Part shown: positions 34,057 to 45,641 of the stretch, piece by piece
How positions within the stretch are numbered: the first letter of the stretch is position 1
Layout: each line of letters begins with the position of its first letter
Origin: Dichomitus squalens LYAD-421 SS1
Lineage: Eukaryota > Basidiomycota > Agaricomycetes > Polyporales > Polyporaceae
Length of the DNA stretch: 64,000 bases
Assembly (NCBI RefSeq): GCF_000275845.1
Contig: NW_006766885.1
Coordinates: forward strand, 1,877,569-1,941,568
Reading direction: 5' to 3'
Notes under the pieces: generated by a model
What the model was told of the DNA's origin: nothing
Seen by the model: only the letters and a program-made list of their open reading frames with translations
The model's database searches: none
Translations under genes and position numbers: made by a program

Positions 34057-35862
34057 ATGGTCGCCCTCTTCAAGACGGATTCCGTGCCCTACCGACCACT
34101 CTTCGCCGCCCCACGCTCGCTTTCTACAAAATTCCTTACTCTCCTATCCATCTTCTCCGTATTTTGTCTTGCTCCTTACCTCCTGCCCTCACATATCAAG
34201 CCCGACTTCCCCTCATTCCGTATACCAACAGGTCGCACACGCGGAACCTGTCCACCACGCTCATGGGCTGCAGGCCAGTGGGTTCCTAAGCCACCCCCGA
34301 CGAACAGGACCGACTTCACGAAGCCGCAAGACGCATACGAGTTCCTTGGCTTCCAAGGCTGCGCTAGCTCTCGCGAGCACTGGTGGCATCTCGCCGCTGA
34401 CAACGAGAAACTGTACGACCGGTTTCCCGGAGTCGCATCATGGGACTGGGCGACCCCGTCTGACTGTGAGGTTCGGCCGCTGAACCCGTCGGCGATCGTC
34501 AGGGACCTTGTCGAGCAAGGCGGTTGGCTCCTCATTGGTGGTGAGTATCACGCCTTCTGTGTCCTGACCACCTGGTGCTCTGTGCACCCGGCGGGAGTAC
34601 GATCTTGCGTGCCTGTCACGTTCCGATGGAGGCGTCGTGCATACACTCGTCCGTCGAGGTAGCTCTACACTCGCACTGTCTGTCATGTGTGAGATCATGC
34701 AAGCTCACGGCCAGAGCGGTGACGACGTTTACCCCATTGCATCGACTCGAACATGCGATGTCGTTTCATGACTGTCCAGCGCGTTCTGTACCGCCGCTAC
34801 CATGCACGCCTGAGCCGATCAGAACTAAATATAGGCTGACACCTTGTCTTGGCGCATCTAGATTCGGTGACTGAGAATCACTTCTTCTCGCTGTCGTGTC
34901 TCCTTTACCCGCACGTCCGTGCAACGCCGGACTACAACGAGAACCCGTACTATGACCGCGGCTATCCGCAGAATCTTTATCTGGAGCCATCGTCTCCTCT
35001 CGTACACTCAATCAAATTTCCGCGTGGCTTCGACATCGAGAAGACGCCGCTCGTCACTTTCCGCCGGATAGACCTCCTTCTCGAGCAGCCGCAGCTCGAC
35101 CACATCTACCACTCGCTACACCCGGACTCGCAGTATGTCTCCGCGAACCAGAGCATCTTCAGCGACGAGGCGACCTGGAACACGTCCCCGCAAGAGTATG
35201 CCAAGATCTTCACGTCCCCGCTTCCTGAAGGCAACTACGGGACGATGATCGTCAGCACCGGTGGACACTGGACGACGACGCTCTTCAGCGGGCTGAAGGA
35301 CGAGAGCATGTTCAAGGACGGCATTCAGAACGTCATCGACTTCTTTGGCGAGGCGATGGAGGTATGGGCTCGGGAGGTGCAGAGCCTGCTAGACGACGCC
35401 CAGGAGGAGGAGTGGAGGAAGTTGAGGAACAAGATCGGGCGCCTTACCGGAGGCTCTAAGCGCTCTCGACAGGTCGTCGTACGCGCGTACCTCCCCGGCC
35501 ACGAAGACTGCCACAACTACAGGGCTCCCATCGAGACGTATAGCAAGGGCCGCTGGGGTTGGTACAACTGGAACCAAATCGATCTGTACAACGATGCGTT
35601 CGAGGTGAGTTTTTTGTCCCCACATTCGGATATAGTCCAGCACTCTGACATCGTGCGTATCATCAACCCGCAGGCGGTCCTGGAGTCGCGCAAGTTCCCC
35701 GACATCCACTTCCTCCCTATCGACAGACCGGCACTGCTCCGACCGGACGCCCATTCGGCGGGTGACTGTCTGCACATCATGTCCGGTGCGGGCGTGCTCG
35801 AGGGCTGGACGCACTACATCTGGCACTACGTCACTCGCGAACTCCCAGGGCGCATCCGGTAA
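34057..35862 (+). CDS. PC-esterase (TBL/PMR5-like) membrane-anchored protein
   Basis: Exons 34057-34540, 34862-35604 and 35674-35862 close to 471 residues. One N-terminal hydrophobic helix (about residues 22-45) marks a type II Golgi protein. The lumenal part has the PC-esterase layout: a Cys/Trp-rich TBL-like block (CPPRSWAAGQWV, CASSREHWWHLA), then the SGNH block I GDS motif at residues 161-163 (LLIGDSVTENHFF), and the C-terminal DCLH at about 440-443 (catalytic Asp and His). Plant TBL proteins and fungal Cas1 relatives O-acetylate polysaccharides; a role in cell-wall or glycan acetylation is inferred. The first intron is long for this genome (321 nt) and splits the GDS aspartate codon. An ATG at 33988 in the same frame is an alternative start. 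Confidence 0.88.
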
Positions 35863-36716
35863 TGCACTCGGTTCCGTGCGCGACCGTCCCGCGTGCTTGC
35901 CCATGGGGACGGCATGGGGGACGCATGTTTCTGACGTCAACGCTCAGTCGTCGAAATCGACCTTCGATATGGAATCGCGTGTCGGGTCCGACGAGTATAC
36001 GCGACGCCACCCATACATTCGCTTTCTGCCTACCCCAGAAACTCGACTTACACCATGCGAACGTTGTCCGTTCGTTCACATCATCGCGAGTCGTCGCATG
36101 CTAGTGCTCATGGCCCCACGTCATCCTATTCCTCCATCTCCAACAGTTGCATATACTTACGCATACCCCCATCTACTCCTTCCCCCGCTTTCGCGAACAT
36201 TACTACACCTCCCACGTCATCTTGGATCCCCTCTCTACCACGCCGTTCGAGCACAGTTTGCCTTGCATCCATTCCCATTCCAGCGGCCGACATCCTACTT
36301 CGTGCGCTATCCCTAAATTGCTCTGTCCCCACTACATCACCTGCTCCATCTACCACAAGACCTCCTACCACTCATACACTATCGCGCAACAATCAAAGAT
36401 GCCAGTGCTTTCGGACATCATGTCGTTATCTGTAGGGTACCGTGCCGCCGTTTAGACGCCTGCTTCGTAATCTTCCGATCCTTCCTCGACTTCTGCATTG
36501 TGCCTTTCTTTTGCTCTCGTTCCACCACTCTGCTCCCGCGCTTCGGGTGCGCAATAAGACCTGGAAGCACTGTGACACCTGGGATTGTAAATTCATAGCA
36601 TCGAACACCTTTCAATCTTCTGGGTGCATAAAGTTTAGTAGCCTGTGCACGACTCTGTTTCGCACTGCCGTTTGCGAAGTATTGAGGCGTTGCACTAACC
36701 CCAATGTGTCAAGGCC
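35863..36716. other. Intergenic stretch, Pro/Thr/Ser-type ORFs only
   Basis: The long plus-strand frame 36055-36435 is a low-complexity Pro/Thr/Ser translation of C/T-rich DNA. A frame beginning near 36442 contains a hydrophobic stretch like a signal peptide but has no ATG. It could be a 5' part of the next candidate gene; I could not join it. Confidence 0.4.
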
Positions 36717-37205
36717 ATGGAGAGAGCTTACCTGGCGGGTGAATGGAGTGGCGCGGATCGTTTAGCTTTCGGGCTTCAGGAGCCAGGTGTGTTATGTTCC
36801 GACCTCATCGCTATGATTTACAGCGTTGAACTCTACCAGGTCCGGTACTACGACAGTCGGAGTGGACACCGATGATGGCTGGAAGTCAGGACGTGGATAT
36901 TGCGCGGCTTCACCAGTACAAGACTGCAATGTCAAATTGGATTTCGATGCCGGTATGTGGATGCGTTCTGAAGGGGTAAAGTGAGTTCGATGCTGTGAGA
37001 TCATATGGTATGGAAGCTAGCCTAAGACGCGCCGCCCACAGGAAGCTCCTGGAGCGATCGTTCCTTTGTTCTCAACCTGTGCAAACCGCCCGACGAGTGC
37101 GGGTTTCTTCAGACCGGTCCCATCGCAAATGTTAGCTCCCATACCCTCACGTCAGTGTCGACCACGGTTGACGTCTGCACGGGATGCCACCTCCCGGTAT
37201 TCTGA
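36717..37205 (+). CDS. Candidate small Cys-rich protein gene (104 aa or more)
   Basis: Exons 36717-36738, 36824-36952 and 37042-37205 close in phase to 104 codons plus TGA, with GT-AG introns of 85 and 89 nt. The protein carries several N-glycosylation sequons (NST, NVS) and paired cysteines (GYCAASPVQDCNV, LCKPPDECGF, VCTGCHLPVF), as in secreted fungal proteins. The visible start MERAYLAALNSTRSG is not a signal peptide, so there may be an earlier exon: a CACTAAC branch site and AAG acceptor just before the ATG suggest this. Family unknown; the call rests on splice and phase consistency only. Confidence 0.38.
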
Positions 37206-37847
37206 TTCTTTTCGGGCAGGTCTTGCATCTTCGTGTTCGGTGCTTGGGTTTGTGACAGCGCACCGAAGACATCCGACCCTCGCCGGGATCGCAATACATC
37301 TGCTTCATCGTGCCGTCTCGTCTGAGTGAATTTTCTATTTCGACTTCACCGTACATGCACTCAAAAATTGTGACGCTCCTATGGTGCATTTATGGATTTA
37401 TCACGCAGTGCTCGAAAACCAGTAAATGCCTCGCCGGTCAGAACGGTCCATCTGTCTCAACTTCGACGCTTCGTGAGAAGCGTCGAGGCCACCAGTTCTA
37501 TTATTACCTACCAGGCGAGATATAACTCCGTATCATGAAGGGTTTAGCGGTTAGATGCGGCGATAACGTGGTACGCATCTAATGACATTACTAACACGCG
37601 TCCGCAGAGCTTTGACAGCCTGGAAGGTAGCAGTTAGTATAGGATCCACGAAACACGCATACATATATTCCTTGCTTCGACATCTAGCACCTGCCAGGGA
37701 CCCTCTACTTCACATCCTGTGAGCGGGGCTGCTGTTAATTTCACAACCCACTCTGATACATTCTCCTTTCGTGCCAGTTTCCAGCGACTCGCTACCTTAC
37801 GCGTCAGCCGGACTCCAGACCCTTCGGTGTTACACACACGGCTCACT
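37206..37847. other. Intergenic region upstream of HET gene 2
   Basis: 642 bases without a supported gene; the promoter of HET gene 2 must lie here. No site can be named. Confidence 0.4.
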
Positions 37848-40714
37848 ATGTCTCGTGAGTAACCTCATTGCGTAACATTGCCCTACTGACCACTTGTGCA
37901 CCATCAGAAATTAGATTGCTCAATACCCGTACGGGGAAATTCGAGACTTTCACCGACCCGCAGACAGTCGATTATGCCATCCTCTCTCACGTATGGACCA
38001 AGGAGACATCAGGTCGACTCGCCGAGCAGGACCACCAGGACATCATTCGTCTCCAGCAACAATCATCCGATCCCAATTCGAGCATCCTCGTTAACGAGAG
38101 ACTTTCTCCGAAGATACGACAGGCTTGCGAGCTCGCAAAGGCGGACGGTTACGAGTGGATCTGGATCGACTCCTGCTGCATCGACAAAGTGAGCAGCACC
38201 GAGCTGTCTCGGTCGATCAACTCCATGTACGACTGGTATCGCTACGCCTCGATTTGCTACGCCCACCTTGCCGATGTCGACGATGGCGATGCGGCGGCGA
38301 CCGATGCTCCCGATCGACCTTCTGAAGCTCAGATTGTTCGGTTCCGCCAGAGTGCATGGTTCACTCGCGGCTGGACGCTCCAGGAGCTCATCGCGCCCTC
38401 TATGGTCGTCTTTCTATCCAAGAACTGGCGACGGATAGGCACAAAACACACGCTGGCTGCGGTCATAGAGGACGTGACCTCCGTCGATCGTCAGGTTCTA
38501 CGGGGCCAGAGACCTCTATCAGATGTCTGCGTCGCTCAAAGGATGGCATGGGCCTGGAACCGGAGGACGACGATGGAGGAAGACAAGGCTTATTGTCTTG
38601 TAGGTATCTTCGGAGTACAGCTGGCGCCGATGTACGGAGAAGGCCACAATGCGTTCGTGCGGCTTCAGGAGGAGATCCTCAAACACATACCAGATCAGAC
38701 CATCTTTGCTTGGGGTGACACTATGGAGTTGCGCGACTTGCGCAGTGCCCTCAGAGCAGGGGAACTTCCTCGCGCGTTCCCCCGCCAACACCTCGTCCCC
38801 CAGTCTGATTCTCCCCCGCTGTCAGATTCCTATCTGTTCGCATCATCCCCACAGAAGTTTTTGAGAGCTTCTGCCGGCCTCGCATTGCAGTCACTCTCAC
38901 CTGATCTGGGGGCAGGCAACGCCGAATACACCATCACCCCCTATGGCATCCGGGCTACATTCCCTCTCATGCCCGTGGATCCTGACCACGAGGACGACTC
39001 CAGGACGTCCGAGTACTTTCTAGCTCTTCTCGGCTGCCGGGACCAATTGAAGGGTCGCAGTGTAGCACTTCTTCTCCGGAAGTTGAACAACGCGTTCATC
39101 CCGGCGTCGAGCCGCTCAGTCGGAGTCAAGTTCGACTCGGTCACGGCGAAGGAGACAACCTATATCCGTCTTGTACTCTTGGACGAGGCCGAAGCTCGGA
39201 TTGGGCAGAAAGCGCTCTCAAGCATCATCTACGTCCCGTATCGCGCTACCCATACCACACAACAAATCGCAGATGACGCCCACTTCGAGACAGCACTACA
39301 CTTCTCCCGTACACCCATCGAGATCACTATCCCATCGTGGTGTCGGAATCTTCTAGAGCGCCAAGGGTACAAGATCATACAAGACAACCGATACCACGGT
39401 GATACTTCTGTTACAGGATATCATGCTATCACGCTCGAGTCGCGGTCACAACAATCAGAAAATGTGAACCTGCAGCTTGGACATTGCTCGAAATGTGATG
39501 AGAAGGCGTTACGGGCGACGGTATCAGGCGACCCTTTGAAGGCCAACCATGCCAGGAGGTCCGCAGCCTCTTCAGATCGCGGATGCGCACAGGAGCATCT
39601 CAGATCTTGGCACACCTACGATCGCGCTGTCTCGAAGGTCTTCAACGTCCCCACCCCTTTTCTTGCCGATCGGTGTGTACAATTGACACTGCGCCTCAAA
39701 GATCGTTTCGGGAGCGTGTTGGGGCGCTACACTCTGGAGATCGAGATTTTGGACCTCGATCATCTCGGAAAGAAGAGTAGTCCACAGGCGAAGAGGAGTC
39801 AGTCTGGCATGGTCATTGGTGCACCGTATGGCATGGACCGTGTAGGCGGGCGTTCGCGTTCAGCTGACGGCACTGAAAGGAAGTTGGTTCCGGACGACCC
39901 ACACTTCAGCGTAGGAGGCCCCTACACCACCGATAACATCCCAAGGCCGGCACCCCGCTACCTGACCAGGAGGTAAAGGTCTACTTACTTCTTTGCACAT
40001 ATCCATGCTCATAGAAGATCAGTTCTACAGCCCGATACCAGGATACACTCAGCAAATCCATTGTCCAACAACATAGACCTGTCGAAGAATCCGCTCCGAC
40101 CCCGGGCCGAGCACCAAACAGGTATGTATACGTTGCTATGCTAGCATTGTAGCACCGTCAGGTCGTCGAACACATCGTTTACACCCAGATTGTACACAAC
40201 GCCCCTTCCGCCGGCATCTCATTCCACGAGTCTTCCTGAGCAAGACTTCGGTGTAACAACGAAAGGATACCCTCGTCAGCAGCTCCAGTACCAATCACCC
40301 CATTCTGAGCTTTTCCCGAACCAGCCAGCCTCGTCTCATGAGGATATTGAAGGTCTTGTAATCCCTCGAAGATCTAGTCCAGTTTCTGCGGAGCTAGATA
40401 TGGATAAGCCAGACTCTGAACCCAGGTCGAGCAAGAAACATGGAGCGCCGGCCGCTACCTTATACAGACCAATTGCACTACATGTGCAGCCTGCTCCATT
40501 GGCGGTTCAGACACCACCCATCGAATTTACTGCTCGAGGGACTGAACTCAACGTTACTGCGAACGTTGTCGACGAGGCTATGGGGGGCACTGCGAGGACA
40601 AATGCGGAAAGGGCGGACCCTACTTCGGCCAATGTCAGCGACACCACCACGGCGCAACTTCTTAAGGAGGTCTTTTCGAGGATTTTCGGAAGGAAGAAGA
40701 AGGGTAACCGTTAG
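37848..40714 (+). CDS. HET-domain protein 2 with long disordered, basic C-terminal tail
   Basis: Exons 37848-37854, 37908-39972, 40023-40121 and 40189-40714 close to 898 residues. The 7-nt first exon gives MSQIRLLNTRTGKFETF, matching the MRLLDT starts of the other two HET genes. HET motifs are intact: YAILSHVWTKE, WIWIDSCCIDK, STELSRSINSMYDWY, CYAHLADV, RGWTLQELIAP, then EEDKAYCLVGIFGVQ and YGEGHNAFVRLQEE. The C-terminal half is conserved with HET 1 and 3 (IYVPYRATH, WCRNLLERQGY, LTLRLKDRFG). The last two exons add a roughly 200-residue disordered tail ending in a predicted helix and basic cluster (LLKEVFSRIFGRKKKGNR), possibly a membrane or nucleic-acid contact. This is the intact counterpart of the pseudogene at 45642-48782. 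Confidence 0.88.
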
Positions 40715-41075
40715 CGACTAATTCTGGTCAGTCTCGTAGTGTTTTGCAAAACTAACGTTGACTCTTCACTGACACCATGGTTTATCCGGCAGCACGCAAC
40801 CTCACATTAGATGTGGTCGCGCTAATTCACCTTGCTTTCTTGCATCCATCCTCCAACGGCTGTCTCAGGTGAAGAGCCGAGGTCGGCGCCCTGCTGTTAT
40901 CGTGATGTCATATGTCGCAATGTTGCATCATAAGAAGTTGGTTTGCTGTTGACTGTCATCGACTTATCGCCCAGCTGCAAGGAGCCTCATTTCTTGAGTC
41001 TGAACGTGAACGATCAACAATGATTGGACTCGTGACAGCTACATATCGGTGGTACGAATAACACAGGCCGAGAAA
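40715..41075. other. Convergent 3' intergenic stretch
   Basis: 361 bases between the stop codons of HET gene 2 and the Rtt107/Brc1 gene, without a gene or visible repeat. Confidence 0.5.
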
Positions 41076-44000
41076 TTACCAGGAGGCGGGGACCTGAAAC
41101 GCGGTATCATCCCAGTCGATTCGTTGCCTCAGAGCACTGGTGAGAATCAATTCTTGTGTATAAATCTTGTGATGTTGTGCGAGAGGCCGCCAGATCGACA
41201 CGTCTTCGGGACAGGATATGACGAAACGGTTGCCATGCCCAGCCAGGATGCGAACAGTTGGTGTTTGTGTCGACACCTAAGCAAGCGAGTCAGAACAAGC
41301 ATTTGTGCGGTCATGGCTACGAGCGAACCTGTCCGCCATTTGCTGTGACGACGTTCTTCAACAGCTTGGTCTCAACTGATACCTTAGGTGTGATGTAGAA
41401 GGTGATTCCTCTGAAGAGCTTTCCCGCGTTCTGCTTCGCCCGCTTGAGTGCGTCGTCTAGGCTGAAGCTGTACTTGTTCTCCGTGGTCTCGTCCTTGATG
41501 GCGTAATCCGCCTCAGCTGCATCACAGCCTATCAGCTCTACATGCAGTTCGACTATCGAAGACACTAAACTTACGTAGCAACTTCTTGTTTGCAGCAGAC
41601 ATAACCGCCCACTTCTCACTGAGGACATACGGAGCAACAGCCATCGCACACAGAAATTTCTCCGTTCGGACGACACTCTTCACGAGTAGATGTGTGCACT
41701 CTGTAGGCTTCGTAACAATCTTCACGCCCAACTTCGTCAACGCCTGGTAGAGAATGATATGAGCTTCGTAGGTGTCAAGGTTTGTTCACTTACCCTCAAG
41801 ACGTCTTCAGAGAGCGTGAGCTGTGTCGTCATGACCCGTACGTCTTTCGTCGCCGCTGCTTCATTATTCGTTGTAGTGGACGTTCCAGGTTCCTTTGCTG
41901 GAGGGCTCTCCTCCAACCCAGCAGCCGCAGATTTCCTCCCCGCTTTCTTCTTGCCCTTCGCAGCCCCTTTCGCAGCATCTTCGACCTCATTCGGCTTCTG
42001 CTTCTTTCTCTCGGGCATCTCATCATCGTCCTCCTCGCTCCTTACGCCTTCCGACCCGATCGACCGCCTCTTCTTCCCCCCTCTAGCAGGCGCAGGCGTT
42101 TTGGCGGAATCCTTCGCGTCAGCGGTACCCTCGCGCGAAGCACGCACAGCGCCCCTCTTCATCTCCTTCTGGAACGAGACCACGTCGGGCATGATCACGT
42201 CGTGCAGCTTCCGCGTCGCTTTCGTCGCAGCGGACCGTTTCGACGGCGTCCGCGTCATCTTCTCCGGGCTCGCAAGCGTCGACGTCGATGCACGGCTCGG
42301 GCCCGCCTCCGCGTTCTCGATTGAGGACGACTTACGCCCTGCCTTGGTCGCCGCAGGCGGTGGAGGTTCAGATCGTCCGGACTCAGAGGGTGCAGCCGCA
42401 CGTGTAGGTTTCTTCGTCTTGCCTCCGCGAGCAGGTGCTGCGTCCTCGTCCTCGTCTGCGGGAGCACTCTTCGCAGTCTTCTTCGAAGGTCCAACTTTCT
42501 GCGGGCTCACCTTTCCGCTCTGCCTAGCCGGGGAACCATACACCTCCGCGACAGTAGGCACGAGAACAGAGTCGAGCCGCTGAGGTGTTCGACCGACCTT
42601 CGTCGGGGAAGTCGCCCCCGCGCGAGCCTTGCCCTTCCCGTTGGGGAGCAGGTCGCCGAGCACGGAGCGTATGTCCTCTTCTGTGGACTCCGACTCCGAG
42701 TCGCTGCTCAGCTCGAGAAGCTTGTGTTTCTTCGACTGCGCTGCGGGCTGCTCCTTCGCTTTCGCCTTCTCCTTGCCCTTTGCGGCGCGTGTGTTGACCG
42801 GTTTCCTAGCCTCCTGCTTCTTCGCCATTGCCCTTGTCTTTGCCACAGGTAACTGGTCATCACTCGACTCCTCCGCCGTCGCGACGTCCTCGTCGGCAGG
42901 CGCAGCCTTCCATCGCGTACTCTGTGGTTTTTTGACTGGCGACGGCGACTCCGTCTGCGCGTCATCGTCGCGCTCGCGCTGAACACGCTTCGCCTTCGCG
43001 CTCCCGTATGTCTTCGCGTGGCGCTTCACAGGGGATGGCGTCGTCACCGCATCGCGCGGGGGCGTGACGTCCTCGGCATCCTCGTCCGGCTCAGCCTCGT
43101 CGTCGGTCTTGCGCGGGGTATATCGCCGCACGAGCTTCCTCTTCGCAGGGACCTTGGTATCAGCCTCCTTCTCGGGCGCTGGGCGCTTCGTCGGGGGGTC
43201 TTGCTTCGTGACTGGGGACTGGCTCGGGCCAGCTCCTGCGTCCTCTTCTTCATCCCCGTCGATGTCCATCTCGTCACGAGCCTGCCGGCGCCCTTTGGGC
43301 TTCAGATCCGAGAAGGACGCGTCGACGTCCATCTGCGCGCCCACGCTGACCTCGCCCTCGTTCTCGTCCATCGCGACGGCCTCCTCGACCTCGCCCGCGC
43401 TTTGCGCCGTCCCGTGTAGGACCCCTCCCTCTCCCTCCTCGTCATTGTCCTGCTCAGCGCGCCGCTTCTTCTTGACCTTCGCCGGACTCGCGCTCGCGCT
43501 CTTGCTCTTCCGCCGACTTCTCCTCGGGGTCGCCCCCTGCTCTCCGGCCTCTTCGTGCATCTCGACATCCTCATCTGTTCCTGCCTCTGGGGCGCGCTGC
43601 ATGTCCTCGAGCTGGCCGGGCTCCCAAGAGATGCGGCCGATGCCGCGTTCAGCGAGGACGGTGGAGAAGTCGACTCCTGGGGGGAAGACGATGTACTTTT
43701 CGCGGGCGGGGGTGAGGCGGCGCCACTGGACGAAGCAGTCCTCGACCCAGGTGTGATTGACGATCGGGATTGACCATGATGTTGCTTTGTCCGTCTTTGT
43801 TCCATGTAGACTGTGTGTGGATTCAAGTCGGACAAGAGGAGAGAGCAATTACGTGAGATAGAGGGTGAGAAGAACGGAATATGAGGTACGAGACGTACTA
43901 CGCTGCGACGACGATGGTGTTGTGCTCGGCGGACATGGACGCAGTGAACTCACCACCCATGAGCGTGATGAGCTTTTTGAGGTACTCGCGATCCTTGCCC

Positions 44001-45207
44001 GTGTAGTTCGTTACGGTAACGACCTAACACTTGATCAATATTCAATGCGAGGACTTTTCATGGAAGTGCGACCCCACCTCCTTGTCGAAGCCGTCTGCAG
44101 GTTTGTCAGGAATGGGGTAGTGTAGGAGCTGATCAGCGGGTCGGGTGAGCGTGCCTGTCGCGCGCACGTACCACAACCACGCTAGGGTGCCGATTGTCTT
44201 CTTCTGCTGATATGCCTGCACGCACACGACGGGTCATGAGCGCGACTTCTACAGTGTAGAAGATTGGCGATACTCACTTTCGCGTACGCAGCCCCAGTTC
44301 TGTACCGCGTGACAAAGATGTCCGCTTCGTCTATCTTCGCAACCTCCTCTTGCGCCCGATCCGCTGCCTTCACCGACTTTGGCGAGGACAGCTCGACGAC
44401 TTCGCCACCCTGGCGTCGAATGTCGGCGTAGAGAGCCTTCCTCTGGTGCTCCGACAGGTCGAGCGACAACCCAAGCAGCAGTTTCTTCCCTTTCCAGACG
44501 TTCCGCGACGCAGGGCGCACCTTCCTTTGTTCGTCGTTCGACATTGACGCGGTCTCGTAGAGCATCATACGCTCCGAGGGAGGCTCGTAGTCCTCGTCCT
44601 CCTGCGTCGTCCGTCCCTCAGGTCTTTGTTGGAAGACGCGCGGTTCTGGCCATTCATAGTGACGCGTTGGGAGGTCCCGGATACCTAGACGCACCGTGTC
44701 GTCGAACCAGTGTGGGACAAGGACGCGTACGCCCGTCTGTTCGCGGTAGTGCATCGCAGTCTCGTACTTTGCGCTCCCGGGGGCGAGAGCAAAGAGGTGG
44801 GTGACATCACGGGTGAGAGCGGTGCGCCACTGCCCACCGAGGGCTGTCACTGCAGCAGAAATAAGTTCGCAGTCGGATTTGGAGAGGTCCGTCGCGGCAG
44901 CGACCACGCCAGAGAAGAGGAATGCGGGGTCGGCGTAGTAGTACTCAGGGTCCTGAGTCGAATCCAGGACGGCTGAGCGTTCTACCCAGAAGGGGGTGAC
45001 GGTATGTGCTGGGGAGTCTTCGGGGAGAGACTCGACAAACTCTTCGAGGGGTAAAGAGGTGGTGATGAAGTGGGTTAGCCTAGGATCTGCGACGGGGACT
45101 GGGGTGCCGCCGCGGACGTCGAGAACCTCGCTGAGCTGGTCGCGTTTCTCGAGAGGGATTGTCTCAGAAATGTAGTAGTATACACCATCAAAAATAGTCT
45201 TGGGCAT
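41076..45207 (-). CDS. Multi-BRCT DNA-damage response scaffold (Rtt107/Brc1-like)
   Basis: Seven exons on the minus strand (45207-44278, 44215-44078, 44023-43902, 43810-41794, 41743-41575, 41516-41329, 41276-41076) close to 1254 residues. N-terminal BRCT repeats are seen in FDGVYYYISETI ... FWVERSAVL, FSGVVAAATDLS ... HWFDDTVRLG, WKGKKLLLGLSLDL ... LAWLWYV and VTVTNYTGKDREYLKKLI ... NHTWVEDCF. A roughly 550-residue disordered Lys/Glu/Ser/Pro-rich hinge sits in one 2-kb exon, followed by a C-terminal BRCT pair (LGVKIVTKPTECTHLLV ... EKWAV; RGITFYITP ... IYTQELILTSALRQRIDWDD). This layout is that of yeast Rtt107 and S. pombe Brc1, which bind phosphorylated H2A at stalled forks and bring Slx4 and Smc5/6. 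The ATG at 45207 starts directly before BRCT1. Confidence 0.88.
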
Positions 45208-45641
45208 GCTAGGAGGATACGCAAAGATAGTCGGGTGGAGGAGGATGAGAGGAGGGCGGCGGTCGCGCCCAAAGTATCGAGTCGGTCGTCGATCGAGGGT
45301 GGCAGCGCGTCTCTGCGGACACGGTCGCGTCGACCACGTGCCGGTGCAACCTCAGCCTAACGGAGCCCCACGAGCTCCCTTTCCTTCATTCACTTCCTCT
45401 TTGTCGTCTAACACCTTGCGGTGTGAGGTCCTGGCTTTTCAAGCTTGCTATGTCTCACAAAACTGTCACGGAATCTGCATACCGCTCGCTCAAGACAGAC
45501 AGCTGATGAGTTCTGATTCAACTTCTTGGTCCAAGGACTACGCGCCATTCATCTGCGACCACCTAGCAAAACGGCTAAGTCGCACTAACCTCTGATACGG
45601 TGAGTACTACTATCTACATGAATGCCACCACTGGACATCCT
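45208..45641. other. Short intergenic region
   Basis: 434 bases containing the promoter of the BRCT gene and the 3' side of the HET pseudogene, both on the minus strand. No gene seen. Confidence 0.45.

Noticed and set aside
36055..36435. 126-codon Ser/Pro/Thr ORF
   Set aside because: Low-complexity translation of C/T-rich DNA; two frames are open at once.
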